Of a stretch of DNA of 64,000 nucleotides, positions 10,871-23,300 are shown in pieces. The stretch's first letter is position 1, and the number at the start of each line of letters is the position of its first letter. The notes under the pieces were generated by a model. That model saw only the letters and a list, made by a program, of their open reading frames with translations. It searched no databases and was not told the DNA's origin. The stretch is from Gigaspora rosea (lineage: Eukaryota; Glomeromycota; Glomeromycetes; Diversisporales; Gigasporaceae): assembly GCA_003550325.1 (NCBI GenBank), contig QKWP01001726.1:27717-91716 (forward strand). The letters run 5' to 3'. A program made the position numbers and the translations under genes.

Positions 10871-11107
10871 ATGTTTATTTATTATCTTATAAAACTTTTT
10901 GCTTTTTTTGTTTTTTTTTGCATTGGATTTTTTACTGGACAAAATGGATTGATAATTACTGATCTTAAAGAATATAACAAAAGATTTTGGCGATCTTTTC
11001 TAAACCTACCAGATAAGAGAAGTGCAATAAATTACGTGATTAGGGTTTACATAGGGGCTATAGTATTGCACAGTGTGGTCGAATTCTGTATTGCCAGTTA
11101 TTTCTAA
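10871..11107 (+). CDS. Hypothetical 78-residue membrane protein (doubtful)
   Basis: An ATG-started frame with a hydrophobic N-terminal segment (about residues 3-22), a charged middle (KEYNKRFWRSFLNLPDKRSA) and a second hydrophobic stretch near the C terminus. The composition is more protein-like than in neighbouring chance frames. It runs against the leftward fossil segments. No family was recognised. It could be a small secreted or membrane protein fragment or a chance ORF. Confidence 0.25.
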   Translation: MFIYYLIKLFAFFVFFCIGFFTGQNGLIITDLKEYNKRFWRSFLNLPDKRSAINYVIRVYIGAIVLHSVVEFCIASYF

Positions 11108-12746
11108 ATTAGGGGTAATTTCGAATAATTCTTTTGAAAGAATTCCCAAGTTTGTGTTCTAGCGATTTGTGTTTGATTTTTAAATAGGCAGAGCTTGAGG
11201 TATATAATTTATTTGTAGAACTTTTGTAAATATCAAATTTAAATCTTGTGTTCCATAATTTATATAATATTGTATTTTTTTTAGACAAGTCCACTATTGT
11301 TAGATTTTCTCTGAATTTTTGGGCTATTATTCTTCTTTCCGTTTTGTTGAATATGGATAAGTATTTTAGTCTCTATATAGTTTTTCTATTTTCTGAATTC
11401 TGTGTTCGATTCTTTGAAGTAGTCTAATTATTGTTTGAATCTTTTTCTTGTACTTGATTAAGGTTTGTATTTTGAGTGATGAAAGTTTTCCAAAATTTAG
11501 CTCTAATACAAGAAACTGTTTATCTATTATTTCAGGTACTTCTTTTTCTGGTACTTCTATTTCTATATCATTTAAAAAGTTCAAGGTTTCTTGGATTCGT
11601 TGAGATTGTTTATTTATCATTTTGAGTTTTGTTTTAATTCTTCTAATTTTTGTACATTTATGGGTAATTCCAAAATTTTTTGCTCGTAAGCTTTTATCTT
11701 TTTGTCTATTAGTTCTATATTTTCTTTAAGTATAGGTACTAATTCATTTCAGTGTTATAATAGGTCTTTTATTTTATAGAAATACCATGGTCCTAATATA
11801 TGTGGTTCTGTATATTTTGGTAGTTCTTCTAGTGGGTGTATATAAATTGTTAAGATCACTATATAGCTTGCTTCTTTTTGTAAGCAGTTTTCTGCTCTCT
11901 ATTCTTTGGTTGAATAATATGATTCTTCAAATATTTTTAGTAGTTTGTTATTTTTTATACTATTTCTGATTTTTTAAAGCATTCTCTTATTATATATACA
12001 TGTATTGCTTTTTCTCCAGGTCCATTTAATTTTAAATAAAAGTCTTTGTTTGGGTTTATTCTTTGGGCTAGTAATATGCATGTTTTATTTTCTATTTCTG
12101 TAAATAATATCAATTGGGTCATTTTCCGTTCTGGTAAATATGATATTATTTCATTTTCATTGTAAGGGTTGTTCCAATACTGAAATAGAATTTTGTTCCC
12201 AGTATTGTTCATGGTATTTTCAAGTTCTTCGTAAGTTTCTACTATTATGTATTGGTTTGCTATCCAAATTCCTACTTGTTTTTCATATAATTCTTCAAGG
12301 AATTTTAAATAAGAAGATTGTAATCTTTCTTGTTTATCTTTTTGTATTTGTTCTAGTATTTGATAATATCTGTCTTTGTATTTTATTGTTAGAGTGATTT
12401 CTCTTATTGTTTTTATTATTTCTCAATATTCTTTGTTTATGTAACAATTATGTACTGGTATGTTGAGTGTTTCTTTATTTTTAGCTTCATATTTTAATGC
12501 GAGTATGAATAATTCTGCTTTTAGATCTGATTTGAGTTTCTTTAAGTTCTTGTATAAAGTTTCTATAGATTCTTTCTTTTTGTTTCTTAGTTTCTCCTAA
12601 TTCTTCTGGTTTTACTAGGAATGAGTAATATTGTTCGAATAAGTGTTCAAATCTAATACAGTCAAACCTCCATATAGTCACCCTCTATATAGTCACAAAA
12701 CCAATACCGGTATAATCACTTTTGTAAGTTTACCAACCTTTTTATA

Positions 12747-13164
12747 GTGCAAGACACCTAAAGACTAAAATACTAATTTGCGACAAATTTGTCTCATTTT
12801 AAAAAAATTTATAATAAATTTTGATGTTTTATTGATTCTTTGTATTTTGATTAGTTAAATTTTTTTTTTTTAGTAGCTAAATTTTATTAATTAACAAATT
12901 TTTTAAAAATTAGCCAATAAACAAAGACCAAAACACGCGATTTGTCCCATTTTTGGTAATTTTTTAACGTATCATATGAAAATTGTATATATTCAAAGTA
13001 GTATAAATCAATAATATATAATAATTATTTTTAAAATAAAGCTGCTAAGTTGTAGCAAATTAGCTTGGCTACAATTTAGCAGCTTCCTTTTTTTTATATC
13101 TTTTCTGTATCATAAGCTATTAATTTTTGAAATTATTTTAGTCTTTAGGTGTCGCGCATTGTAC
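12747..13164. mobile_element. Nested TA-flanked MITE
   Basis: The ends gtgcaagacacctaaagact and, on the other strand, gtacaatgcgcgacacctaa share the block gacacctaaagactaaaata. TA lies outside both. A separate hairpin, gctgctaagttgtagc / gctacaatttagcagc, lies at 13042-13087. It is inserted just inside the left end of the Tigger-like element. Confidence 0.6.
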
Positions 13165-13374
13165 TATAATTTTCACCTCTATATAAGCACATTTGCATTA
13201 TAATCACTATCACAATTTTTTATTTACCATTTATATAAAACTACTCCTAAATAATCACATTATTATTATAATATTTTGAATTAATTATTTTATTATTATA
13301 AATATTTTTTTAAGTTATTAATTATTATTTTTTAACAAGTAAAAATTTTTAAATTTGTTTTTTTTTTAATAATC

Positions 13375-13985
13375 GATTATCTTTTCTATATATAAAAGCT
13401 AAAATTATACTAAACAAATCAAAAAAAAATGCTTAAGTAATATTGTTCAGAAGACAAAAGTACATATATTCTGAAATTTTCAAATAATTTGAATAACATT
13501 TTATTATTACACGTTTACAATTTACGTTTAGGCAAAAAAAATAAAAAAAATTAAATTTTTTTTAATTTAATCGTAAATTGTAAAAGTGTATTAATAAAAT
13601 TTTAACCAAATTATCTCAAAATTTCAAACTATATATAATTTTGTATCTCGAACAACTTTACTTAGATCATTTTTATCGATTTATTTTAAATAATTTTAAC
13701 TTTTATATGTAGCTATGATATACGATTATTTTAAAAAAAATTTTTAAATTTTTTTTAAAATAATCATATATCATAGCTACATATTAAAGTTAAAATTACC
13801 TAAAATAAATTGATAAAAATGATCTAAGTAAAGTTGTTCAGAATACAAAATTACATATACTCTGAAATTTTGAGATAATTTGGTTAAAATTTTATTAATA
13901 CACTTTTATAATTTACATTAAGTTAAAAAAATTTTAATTTTTTTAACTTTTTTCATCTAAACGTAAACTGTATAAGGGCTGTAAC
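13375..13985. repeat. Alternating inverted repeats, about 190 bp each
   Basis: Palindrome centres lie near 13555, 13745 and 13930. The units 13375-13555 and 13745-13930 are in direct orientation ('gttcagaa.acaaaa.tacatata.tctgaaattt' in both). The unit between them, and the partial one after 13930, are inverted. The result is a four-part alternating array able to form several long hairpins. It is non-coding. Confidence 0.65.
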
Positions 13986-16260
13986 AGATATTACATAATA
14001 TCATAGGGGGAGGGGGTAAGCCAAAGTTTTATATTACACATATATAGTATATATAATTATATATAATATAATATATTACTAATATATTATAATTTTTAGC
14101 ACTAATTAAACTTATTTAAAATATAATTATATACTGAAATGATATATTTTTAAGTGCTAAGAAAGTTTATTTAGTAGCCAAAGGTATATTTCATTAGTAA
14201 AATTTTGCATGATGCTTTGCCTATAGTGATTTTTATATGTAATCTACATCATGGGATTTTATATAGTCGGCCAATAATTTTTCGACGAAATTCTGAAAGT
14301 GTGATTATATGGAGGTTTAGCTATATATTTTAATTTTAATTTTATTCCTTTTGTTACTGCTAGATAACTGAAATATTGTGATCGTAAATTATTGGTTGAT
14401 TGAAAGTTGTAACTCATTTGTTTCTTTATTAGGGTTCATTTTTATCCAATAAACTAATAGTATATGTATTAATATTATAATTATGATTAATAATATAAAT
14501 CCTATTAATGTTAGAGTATTGTAATGTGAAATATCTAAATCTGGTGGTTGCATTAAAAGTTTTCTTCTGAGGCAATTTTAGTTTTCTAGTGGAATTTATC
14601 TTTTCTGATATTTAGAATAATACTTTTTATTATATTTGCGTATGTGCTACTATTCCTATTTTGTATCCTTTTTGTATCCTAAATAGGGTTGGAATAGGGT
14701 TTGAATAGGGTTGGTAAACTTGTTCTTGTAATTTATAAATATTTCTTGCTATACTTAATTTATTCCAGCAATGATCGTCTGAATAACAATTGTAAATATT
14801 TAATTTGTTTTGATATTCTTTTCCAATAATAGATTTTCTTTTCTTTTAATAAGATGTTGTCCTAAATTATTAATTATAATGGAATATAAAGACTCAAGTT
14901 TCTTATATAACTGGTTGTGTTTTAAATATTCAGGTCTTTTTTCTTTTTTATCAGATGTAACTATACAATATCCAAATTCTTCTATTCCTTTCCTGTTTTT
15001 TTGAAATATTCTTCCTTTAATTCTTTTATTATGACTTCTTCTTTAATATTCATTTAGATTGAGTAAGATCTTGATCTTTTAGATTTTTCAATAGTTTCTT
15101 TAATAATATTCTGTTAATTATTTTATTTGTGACTTCTTCAAGTCTTTATTTTTCTTCTCTGAGTTTTCTAACTTTCCTTGTTTCGTCTACAAACTCTTGA
15201 CTGAGTTTGTTTATTTCTGAATATGCTAATATATAGCTTTCTTATTCTTCAAAGATATATTTATCTTTTGCTCCTTCAGCATATAATATATTATTAATAG
15301 CATTTAAATGATATAATATTAAATAGTAAAAGTTAACTGGTAATATTGTGAATTGATTTTCGAAGTCTCTGTAATAGAATTCTGTTTTTCCTGTTTCTGG
15401 GTTGTCTTCATATATTTTACAAAATTCTGGTGATTCTGCTAATAATCTTTTCTTTATTCCTTTGATTTGTACTTGCATATTATCTAAGAAATTGTTATAA
15501 ATATTTCTTTGTTTTTGTTTTTCTTTTACAAATGCTCTTTCTGTCAGTTCTAGGAATAATTTTTCTGTTTGTATTAAAATGTATGCTGGTATTCTTCCAG
15601 GTCTTAATTTATTATGTTTTAATGTATATGTATAGAATTCTTTGGCTATACTTTTAGCTCCTTCAAGTATTAATAGGATTGCTCCTAGTCATGAATTGTT
15701 TGCTAGATTTATTTGTTCTATGAGGTCAAATATCGTCAGTTATTTGTTTTAGTGTTTTTAATTCTAAAATATCTTTATCTTGTAGATATCTTTTTGCTTT
15801 CTTATTCTTTGGCGATCTTGAAATTGGTTGCCAATTAAATCTGAATTTTCTTAATTTTTTTAGTCTATTTTGTTCTTCATTGTTTATTATATTGTTTTTT
15901 TGCTAATTTAATAGTATAAGCTTTGATGATTCCTTTTTTAATTACTTTTATTATATAACAAATCGTTACTAATAATATAGTATATTCTAATAGAATTATA
16001 AAATATATTGTTGTTCGATCGTATGTTAGTATCGATAATATAAGATGGTTCATCCACAATATAGTGATGTTAGTTAGAGGTATTGCTTTTATAAGTTGGT
16101 CACTTTGTATTATTGATATATTTAAGAGTTTCATTTATTTTATCAACTATTTCTCCTTCTATTATTTGAATTGAGATTTCCTTTATAATTTCTTCAAGTA
16201 TTTTTTGGTTTATTGATATTAATATTAAAGCTATTTTATAATATTCTTTTAGGGACTAGA

Positions 16261-16505
16261 ACACAAACTCTTTCTGTTAATCACTTGTATATTTAAAAAA
16301 TCCTTATAACTTTATAATTTATTAAGTTAACCTGGCTTCTACTTTTAAATAAACTTGTTCTACTCTTAAAAATATATATAATATTAAAATTTCATTGCAA
16401 AATTCCTTAAACTTATCAAGCAAAGGCCCTTTGGCCTACAATTGTATTTTTTTTGAAATACATTTAAAACGGCCTTTCTAATCTATTTTGCAAACTAAGA
16501 GAAAG
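16261..16505. other. AT-rich spacer
   Basis: No gene or repeat was recognised; it probably still belongs to the old element interrupted on its right by the 529-bp palindrome. Confidence 0.3.
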
Positions 16506-16509
16506 TTAA

Positions 16510-17038
16510 TTGGTGATCCGCGAGTCAACCAGAGAGTGGTCATAGTGAAACGTGATGCAGATTACTTATAGAAATTAGGGTTTTGCGAATGTGGAGTGCA
16601 CACATCTAAAACTTTTTTTATACTAAGTTAATCGCTCTTCTGACTTAAGAGACTTTTGTAGAGCTCGTCAAGACGCATCTAATGGTGGGTAGAGCGTCAA
16701 AATCGGCCTGGTGGGTGCTGAGATATCTTTAAAAAACGTTTCTTTTACTATGTAAATTTCTTTGCAAACAATAGTATTGTTTGTAAAGAAATTTACATAG
16801 TAAAAGAAACGTTTTTTAAAGATATCTCAGCACCCACCAGGCCGATTTTGACGCTCTACCCACCATTAGATGCGTCTTGACGAGCTCTACAAAAGTCTCT
16901 TAAGTCAGAAGAGCGATTAACTTAGTATAAAAAAAGTTTTAGATGTGTGCACTCCACATTCGCAAAACCCTAATTTCTATAAGTAATCCGCGTTACGTTT
17001 CACTATGACCACTCTCTGGTTGACTCGCGGATCACCAA
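16510..17038. mobile_element. 529-bp near-perfect palindrome flanked by TTAA
   Basis: The two arms of 264 bases match with about four substitutions and no indels around the central base 16774. The tips are TTGGTGATCCGCGAGTCAAC and its complement. TTAA stands outside both ends (16506-16509, 17039-17042). The arms are about twice as GC-rich as their surroundings. There is no ORF. It is a young foldback element, and a transcript through it would form a very long perfect hairpin. The tip resembles TTCGTGATC of the element at 56436. Confidence 0.85.
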
Positions 17039-17765
17039 TTAAAGAGCATACTTTTCTTATCACAACAAGCTATATTTCAAGTTTGTGATTCTAAAACTGA
17101 CTGAGATATACTTAAAAAACCTTTAACTTTTCTATATTTTTTTTTATTTTTTATTTTTTTTATTTTTGGTCTTTTTTAACTCTACTACAAAAATACCCCT
17201 ATAGGCGTTTTTTGTGTAATATAAAATCGTGCTACCTACATTTTTAATAACCTGAAATTAATTGGTTTTCAATTAATTAAACAAACTATTAATTAATTTT
17301 ATACAAGGCAAATATTTACTCCTTTTGTAACCTCTTTAATTTATACAAAGCACAATATCTAAATTATACAATCTTGCATATCTTGTGTAATACGTGACTT
17401 GTATAACATGTAACTTGTATAACACGTGATATAAATAGCACATGACTTGTATAACATATACTTGCCTATTTGGTATTACATTACACAAAACAACTTATAT
17501 CTTTTTGTGAAGCTCTCTATAATCTCTGCTTTATTATCCTATTCATTAAATTTATCCTCTGCTCGAATAACCTTAAATACATATTATTTTACTCTATTTA
17601 TTTAAAAAATTTGATAAATATACTACTTTGTTTTTATATTTACAAAATTCACCTTAAATTCAATACTCTCTTTATAATTAAAATTTCTTAAATTTATTTT
17701 ACTTTATTTTGTTTTTTTATTACTTTATACTCTATATACCTTTCTACTGCAAAACTTATTTCAAT

Positions 17766-20338
17766 ATGCCAACATTAACTCAACAAGACCCAGATACCGC
17801 TGATCTTGACTACTTTTATACTCATCATGCACAAAGCTTTGGTATCGCTCTATTTGAAGATGAACAAGAAGATAACTTAAAAGCAATTCCTCCAAACCAG
17901 GAACCAACTACTTGTTATACTAGAACTACTAGAACTAATAAAGCAACCCACTTCTTTCGCGCTCCTTCAGCAATATCAGTAGTTACATGCCTATGCCGTA
18001 AATATCACACAAAATTCATTTCAGTCCAAAACAATATCTATCAACGTCATAAAGAATTTACTCAAATTGCAATGGGAAAAAACAAAATAGCAAAACTGGT
18101 AAACTTACTAACCAAATTTCTCAAACTTCTGACAACATTCCACCTTCACCTACACCTCAACTATGCCAATACACATGTCCTAAATGTTCTAAATCAATTA
18201 CTTGTAGAATTTATAACAATAAATACTATCTAACTGAAAGCTATGTTCTTGTTGACAAGAAAGTTTATCATACAAATTGTGCTACTCTATTGCCAACACC
18301 CTCTTCTTCTCTCTCAACTATTTCTTCTTTAAATATTTCATCTACTATTTCTCATCTTGAAGATTCTAGAAAAAACTTGACTTCAGTTTTTCAAAATTTA
18401 CAAAATACCCCACAATCATCCCAAGGAGATCCCCAAACAACAACTTTCAATTCACCAATCCATACTACTTCTTCAGCTATATTAACATCCACTTCCTTAA
18501 CCCAATCTACTGCTCTTTCTACCCAATCTTCAGCAAAGCCACTCTCTAATATTAATACAAATAAAACTTTTCAAACTTCCCAAACCCAACCATCTGTCAA
18601 ACACACTTATTCTAGTAAATTAAAATCCCCATCTAATCCTCTTTTTTCAACTCTTGGTCCACTTACTTCAACTAAAGATTTACAAAACTCTTCAATGGAT
18701 ATAGATAATACCTCTAGTAATCCTACTAATACTATTTTCCAGCAACAACAACAGCAATAGCAACAAAAACAACAACAATCTCTTAATAAAGAACAGCAAA
18801 CACCTTCTAATAAAAATTCAACTTCTAGCAATACTTCCAATACCCATGCCAAATCTAATCCAACTTTTGATTGGCTTGCAAACTTTCCAATTACTGGAGA
18901 AATGGAATCCAATAACAAGCTTCAAACAAATATATCCTCTTTATTATACAACTTCCTTAAATCACATCTTCCTGGAAGTATTATTAAAGAAAGAACAAAA
19001 AATAGCAAACCTCTTAAAGCAAGCTTTCACTATATCATTAGAACAATGGCAGGAGAAAGCCCTAATTTTCTCACTAGCTTTATTAACCAAAAAAACCCAA
19101 CTATAAATGAAAAAACCAAAATACTATTTGAAATCCGTGAAAAGACTCTTAAACTTCTAATTCACAAATTCACAACTATTCTTTTTACTAAACTTAACTA
19201 TGCTGAGATATTTGCATTTGCAGCTACAATTCCTCCTTATAAGCCAGAAAATAGACTTCAATTCTGCCTGAACTTAGCACATATACATCTTTATTTATCT
19301 GAGAACTATCAAGCAATCAACTATAACAAATTTGCAGAAGATTTAAATCTTCGGGCTAAAATATACAATCTTAATCCATATACAGTTTCTACAGATAAAA
19401 CAGAAAGATATCTTACAATTAAGCATGACAACAAATTTAATATTAACCTTCTTTTTAACATTCCTAAATCTTTATTTCTTAAAAATTTCTCCATTCCTTC
19501 ACTCAACAACTCCCTTGATCATCTTAAAGAATAGTTCGAACAATTTTTCCCTATTTACAATTGTCAATTTACTAATTCACTAGATAAAGAACAAACCTTT
19601 AATACTCTTAAAAAGGAAATAAAGAAAAAATTTATTTCTCAACTTAGAAATCTTCTACCTATTAAATTTATCTTCTGTGAACCATATAGTTTTCAAGAAA
19701 GGTGTAATGAATACTTTCGCTCTATTAATTATCATATCCTTACCTGCAAACACACAGACTGCATATTTATAAATGAAAATCACCAACATAATACATCTAA
19801 ACTATTCAAGCACATACTCGATAACTCATTTGAATCCTTTCTAAAAAAGACTTTTAATATAGAAGACCTTCATATTGACGAATCAATATTTCATACAAAT
19901 AGTGAACACAAAGCTACATTTGACAAACCTTGTCCAACAAAACTTCTTGATAAACTTGCAGATGAAGCTGAAGCACTTTATTGTGCAGACAATTTAGCAA
20001 AAACAAGAGAAGGTCGTCAAAATGCCTTCTTCTATAAATATTTAATATCATATCAGCAATTTGCTGTACAAAACCATAATATTGACAACCTTAACAAAGA
20101 ATCAGCCATTGATAAAATTACCAAAGAAATTATCGATACAGACTTTCTAGCACGAATAATTACCTACTTTGATCTAATTAAAGATAAGCAACCATCCTTT
20201 TCACAAATAGTCAAATTCTATAAAACAACTGCATACCCTAAGGCTGAAAAACTTCTGATTACAAAATTTAATATTGACTTTCAAATTCCATCCTTAATTG
20301 AAGAATCTCTCTTTTTGAGAGAAACTCCTTTTCAGTAA
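17766..20338 (+). pseudogene. LINE ORF1 (nucleic-acid-binding, zinc-finger), broken
   Basis: Starts MPTLTQQDPDTAD at an ATG. After about 120 residues the frame moves by -1. The following part carries C-x2-C..C and, further on, H-x2-C (CPKCSKSITC ... VYHTNC), a LIM/treble-clef-like zinc site. Next comes a long Ser/Thr/Pro/Gln-rich stretch (18290-18850) with a Gln run, then a predicted globular basic part. In-frame TAG codons end the readable pieces at 18758-18760 and 19532-19534. The frame then continues to TAA at 20336-20338. About 855 codons is long for a fungal LINE ORF1. The role inferred from the family is binding of element RNA. Confidence 0.7.
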
Positions 20339-20343
20339 TATTG
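20336..20343 (+). other. Decayed stop-restart junction between LINE ORFs
   Basis: ORF1 ends in TAA, and the last A begins ATA TTG TCT TCT.., in frame with the ORF2 extension. If ATA was once ATG, the junction was TAATG, the overlap used for termination-reinitiation in other non-LTR elements. This is inferred from the frame and spacing. Confidence 0.45.
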
Positions 20344-23300
20344 TCTTCTACAAGCCCCATAGATGCAGCCACCGCTTCTTTAAAAAATACATCCTTAGTA
20401 GTTAATGAAGAAAATGATGTAAGTAGGCAGATAGTAAAGCCTATTTACCCGGAAGATTCAGATAATGACAGTTTTCTAACGTTTAATCAGAGAACTTCTG
20501 AATCTTGTGGAGCCGTGCAAGCTGGGCATACAGTGAGCGCCATAGAAGACAACACACCAAATATCTCAGAATCCATATTATCATCTCCTTCTGAGATATT
20601 ACCTTCTAATATTAACAACAATTTAATACCAACTTACTCTGATAATGAATTGCTACAAGACAAAACTGACACTACTACTACTAATTCCAATACAACTCCT
20701 TTGGCAGAGGAAATTTCTACAAACCTACACTTAGATATTTCTGAAATATACGATCCACTAGCATGTTATAACAAATTCCTTTATCATCACAGATTACAAA
20801 CCCTTCCTTTACCACAAACTGTAGATTCATTTTTAGAATATATCCAAGAAAACTACCCTATGCACTACTACAATCAATATATTAGAATTTCAATAAAACC
20901 TCACCCACGAATTAGCTACTACTTCATAGAAGCACATATTTATTTGGCATATGAGGATTTCTTGCCAGGCCACTTCTTTTCACCCTTTGATGATTTACAT
21001 ACTATTTACATGTATTTTACAAACTCGAACTCAAATCATTTACCAGTTCTGACTTGAACTCCAGTAATAACAACTATTTTCAATTACCAACTTCTATTGA
21101 TGACTTTTTTTACCTCACACCTTTTACTACTCCACTACCTAGTGATAGCTCACTAGCTACAAATACCAACTCCCTATCTATACCAGTATATCCTTCTGAG
21201 TTCTATACAGAATTAGAAATAATAGAGGAATCAGTAATTACTAATAACCATACAGCAAACAATAACCATCCAATAAGGGAGCTGACAGAAATCAGGTGAT
21301 TTTTTGGTGGGTGGGTTGGTTAGCCAATGTATTAGGTGTAATTCTGGCCGGAATTATCAAATTCCGGCCAAAATTATAAAAAATTTTTTAATAATTTATA
21401 TATAAATTTAATATTAAATAACTTTGATCTACTAGACCAATTTAGATAATTTAACTACCAAAATGATCCTCTTAAAAAGAGGATTCTAACAAACCTAAAA
21501 TCATTAAATTCCAATTACTAGATCATAATATCAATATAGATTTGTATTACTATAAATATTATATAATATTTAATATACAGTACTATATAATACTATATAA
21601 ATCTAGATTGATCTTACGATCTAGTAATAGGATTTTAATAGTTTTGGGCTTGTTAGAATTCTCTCTTTGAGAGGATCCTTTTGGTAGTTAAATCATCTAA
21701 AATGGTTTGGTAAATCAAAAGTTACAAAATATTAAAGTTTTTTATTATTAATATATAAATTTTTTGCGCAATTTGATTGCTAATAAGGTGTCAGGTGTGG
21801 GTGGGTGTGGATAGTCCCTTAAGAAATGGAAATCACCTGATTTATGACAGCTCCTTAACTACTAACAACTATATATCAAACAACAACCATACTCTACAAC
21901 TTAATATCGCTACCTACAATGTTCAGGGTTACAATACAATTACCAAGCAGCAACTTTGGAAGGAATACTGTTTACAGCATAACTTACACATTACTAATAT
22001 TACAGAGACCAAAATTTCATCTAACAAATCTAACAAATTTCTTAACACAAATCACTTTACCTATTACTGGTCTAGTTTAGACAACTCTGCAGAGGGCACT
22101 GCAATTATGCTACACAACTCTGTCAAATCTTATGATTATAAAATACTAAGCCATCCTGGAGGTGCTATTGCTATTGATCTTTATTTTAAACATGACTTTA
22201 AATTTAGAATTATCTCTATATACCTCTCATCCACAAATCAAATCTATAGAAATAATATTCAACAGGCTACAATTCAATGGATCCAGCAAGCTTTATCATC
22301 CAATATTCATCCCATTATCTTAGGAGACTTTAATGCATTATCTACTTTCTCAACATCTAATATAGCCAAATCTTAAATCTTTTCTTTCCTTCACAACAAT
22401 AATATGTATGACCTTGCTGATCATACAAATAACTTGGAACACACTTGGACAAGTAGTCGATACTCTAGCAGAATTGACTATATTTGGGCTCATGATTCAA
22501 TAATTCCTTTTCTAACATAATTTTCAATTACATCTACTAATAGTGATCATTTAATCTTGCTTTCTCAATGGGTTTTTTCTTTTGCTCTATCTAACAAACT
22601 TCAATACAAAACTAGAAGCAAACGCAGAGTCTTTAATTACAAAGCAATGACCAAAGAAACTTGAGAAGAATTTTCAAACCAAATCAATCACAATCTTAGT
22701 ATCTATAATATACCTACTACCTCTTATACGGATAGCTCTTTAAAAAAGTTATGCCATCAAATTCAAACTAGTATTATTCAGGTAGCAGTTCAGATCATCC
22801 CTAACAAAAAATTCATAGTCCCCAACTTTTATTACACATTTACACCCAAGGCAACAGAGCTGCACAATGATCTTAAAACAATTGGCAGTATTATATATCA
22901 AACTAAAAACTTTATACATAATAACATGCCTATTCCATCTAATCTTAATAACAAAATTCAATATATTAACCAAAAACACAATCTTCAAATTAATCTCCTA
23001 CTCTCTAACAAACAATACTTAGCACAATGGATCTTAGATACAAAACAAATTTGGAAAACTTTATACAATGCTTGCAATCTTGAAAATACAAAATTCCTAA
23101 AAGAATATATCAATACTGCTATTTCTAATAGATATGATAGACTTCTTACCAACTCTACCAAAATGATCAATAGCATTCTTAACTGCTATACAGATCCTGT
23201 TTATTTTGATAATATCAAAACAAACAATAATCTAATTACAGACCCTACACAAATTAAGAGCCATATACAACAACACTTTCAACAATGGACTTTATACCGG

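Larger units (their letters stand above)
12659..14323. mobile_element. pogo/Tigger-like non-autonomous DNA transposon
   Basis: The left tip is CAGTCAAACCTCCATATAGT and the right tip, read on the other strand, is TAGCTAAACCTCCATATAAT. TA flanks both ends (12657-12658, 14324-14325). The CAGT..AACCTC..TATA pattern is known from pogo/Tigger elements of the Tc1/mariner superfamily. No transposase frame remains; the 1.66 kb interior is filled by a nested inverted-repeat element (12747-13164) and an array of palindromes (about 13375-13985). It lies inside the leftward fossil. Confidence 0.7.
10820..16260 (-). mobile_element. Old leftward coding fossil of unrecognised family, with inserts
   Basis: The + strand is T-rich and the minus strand carries a series of short coding segments too amino-acid-like for chance. 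Glu/Lys/Gln-rich, probably coiled-coil pieces lie at 11366-11620, 12487-12681 and 15242-15478. A mixed-composition piece is at 11955-12212. Membrane-spanning pieces are at 15877-16134 and 14389-14553, the latter a 54-residue single-span peptide starting MQPPDLDISHY. It is broken many times and old. The style matches the leftward fossils at 27250-27495 and 30732-34330, so these may be parts of one large element opened by later insertions. It could be an LTR-type or virus-like element, but no diagnostic enzyme was recognised. Confidence 0.4.

Noticed and set aside
18607-18918. Minus-strand ORF with Cys/Leu-rich run
   Set aside because: Antisense shadow of the LINE ORF1 Gln/Ser repeats.
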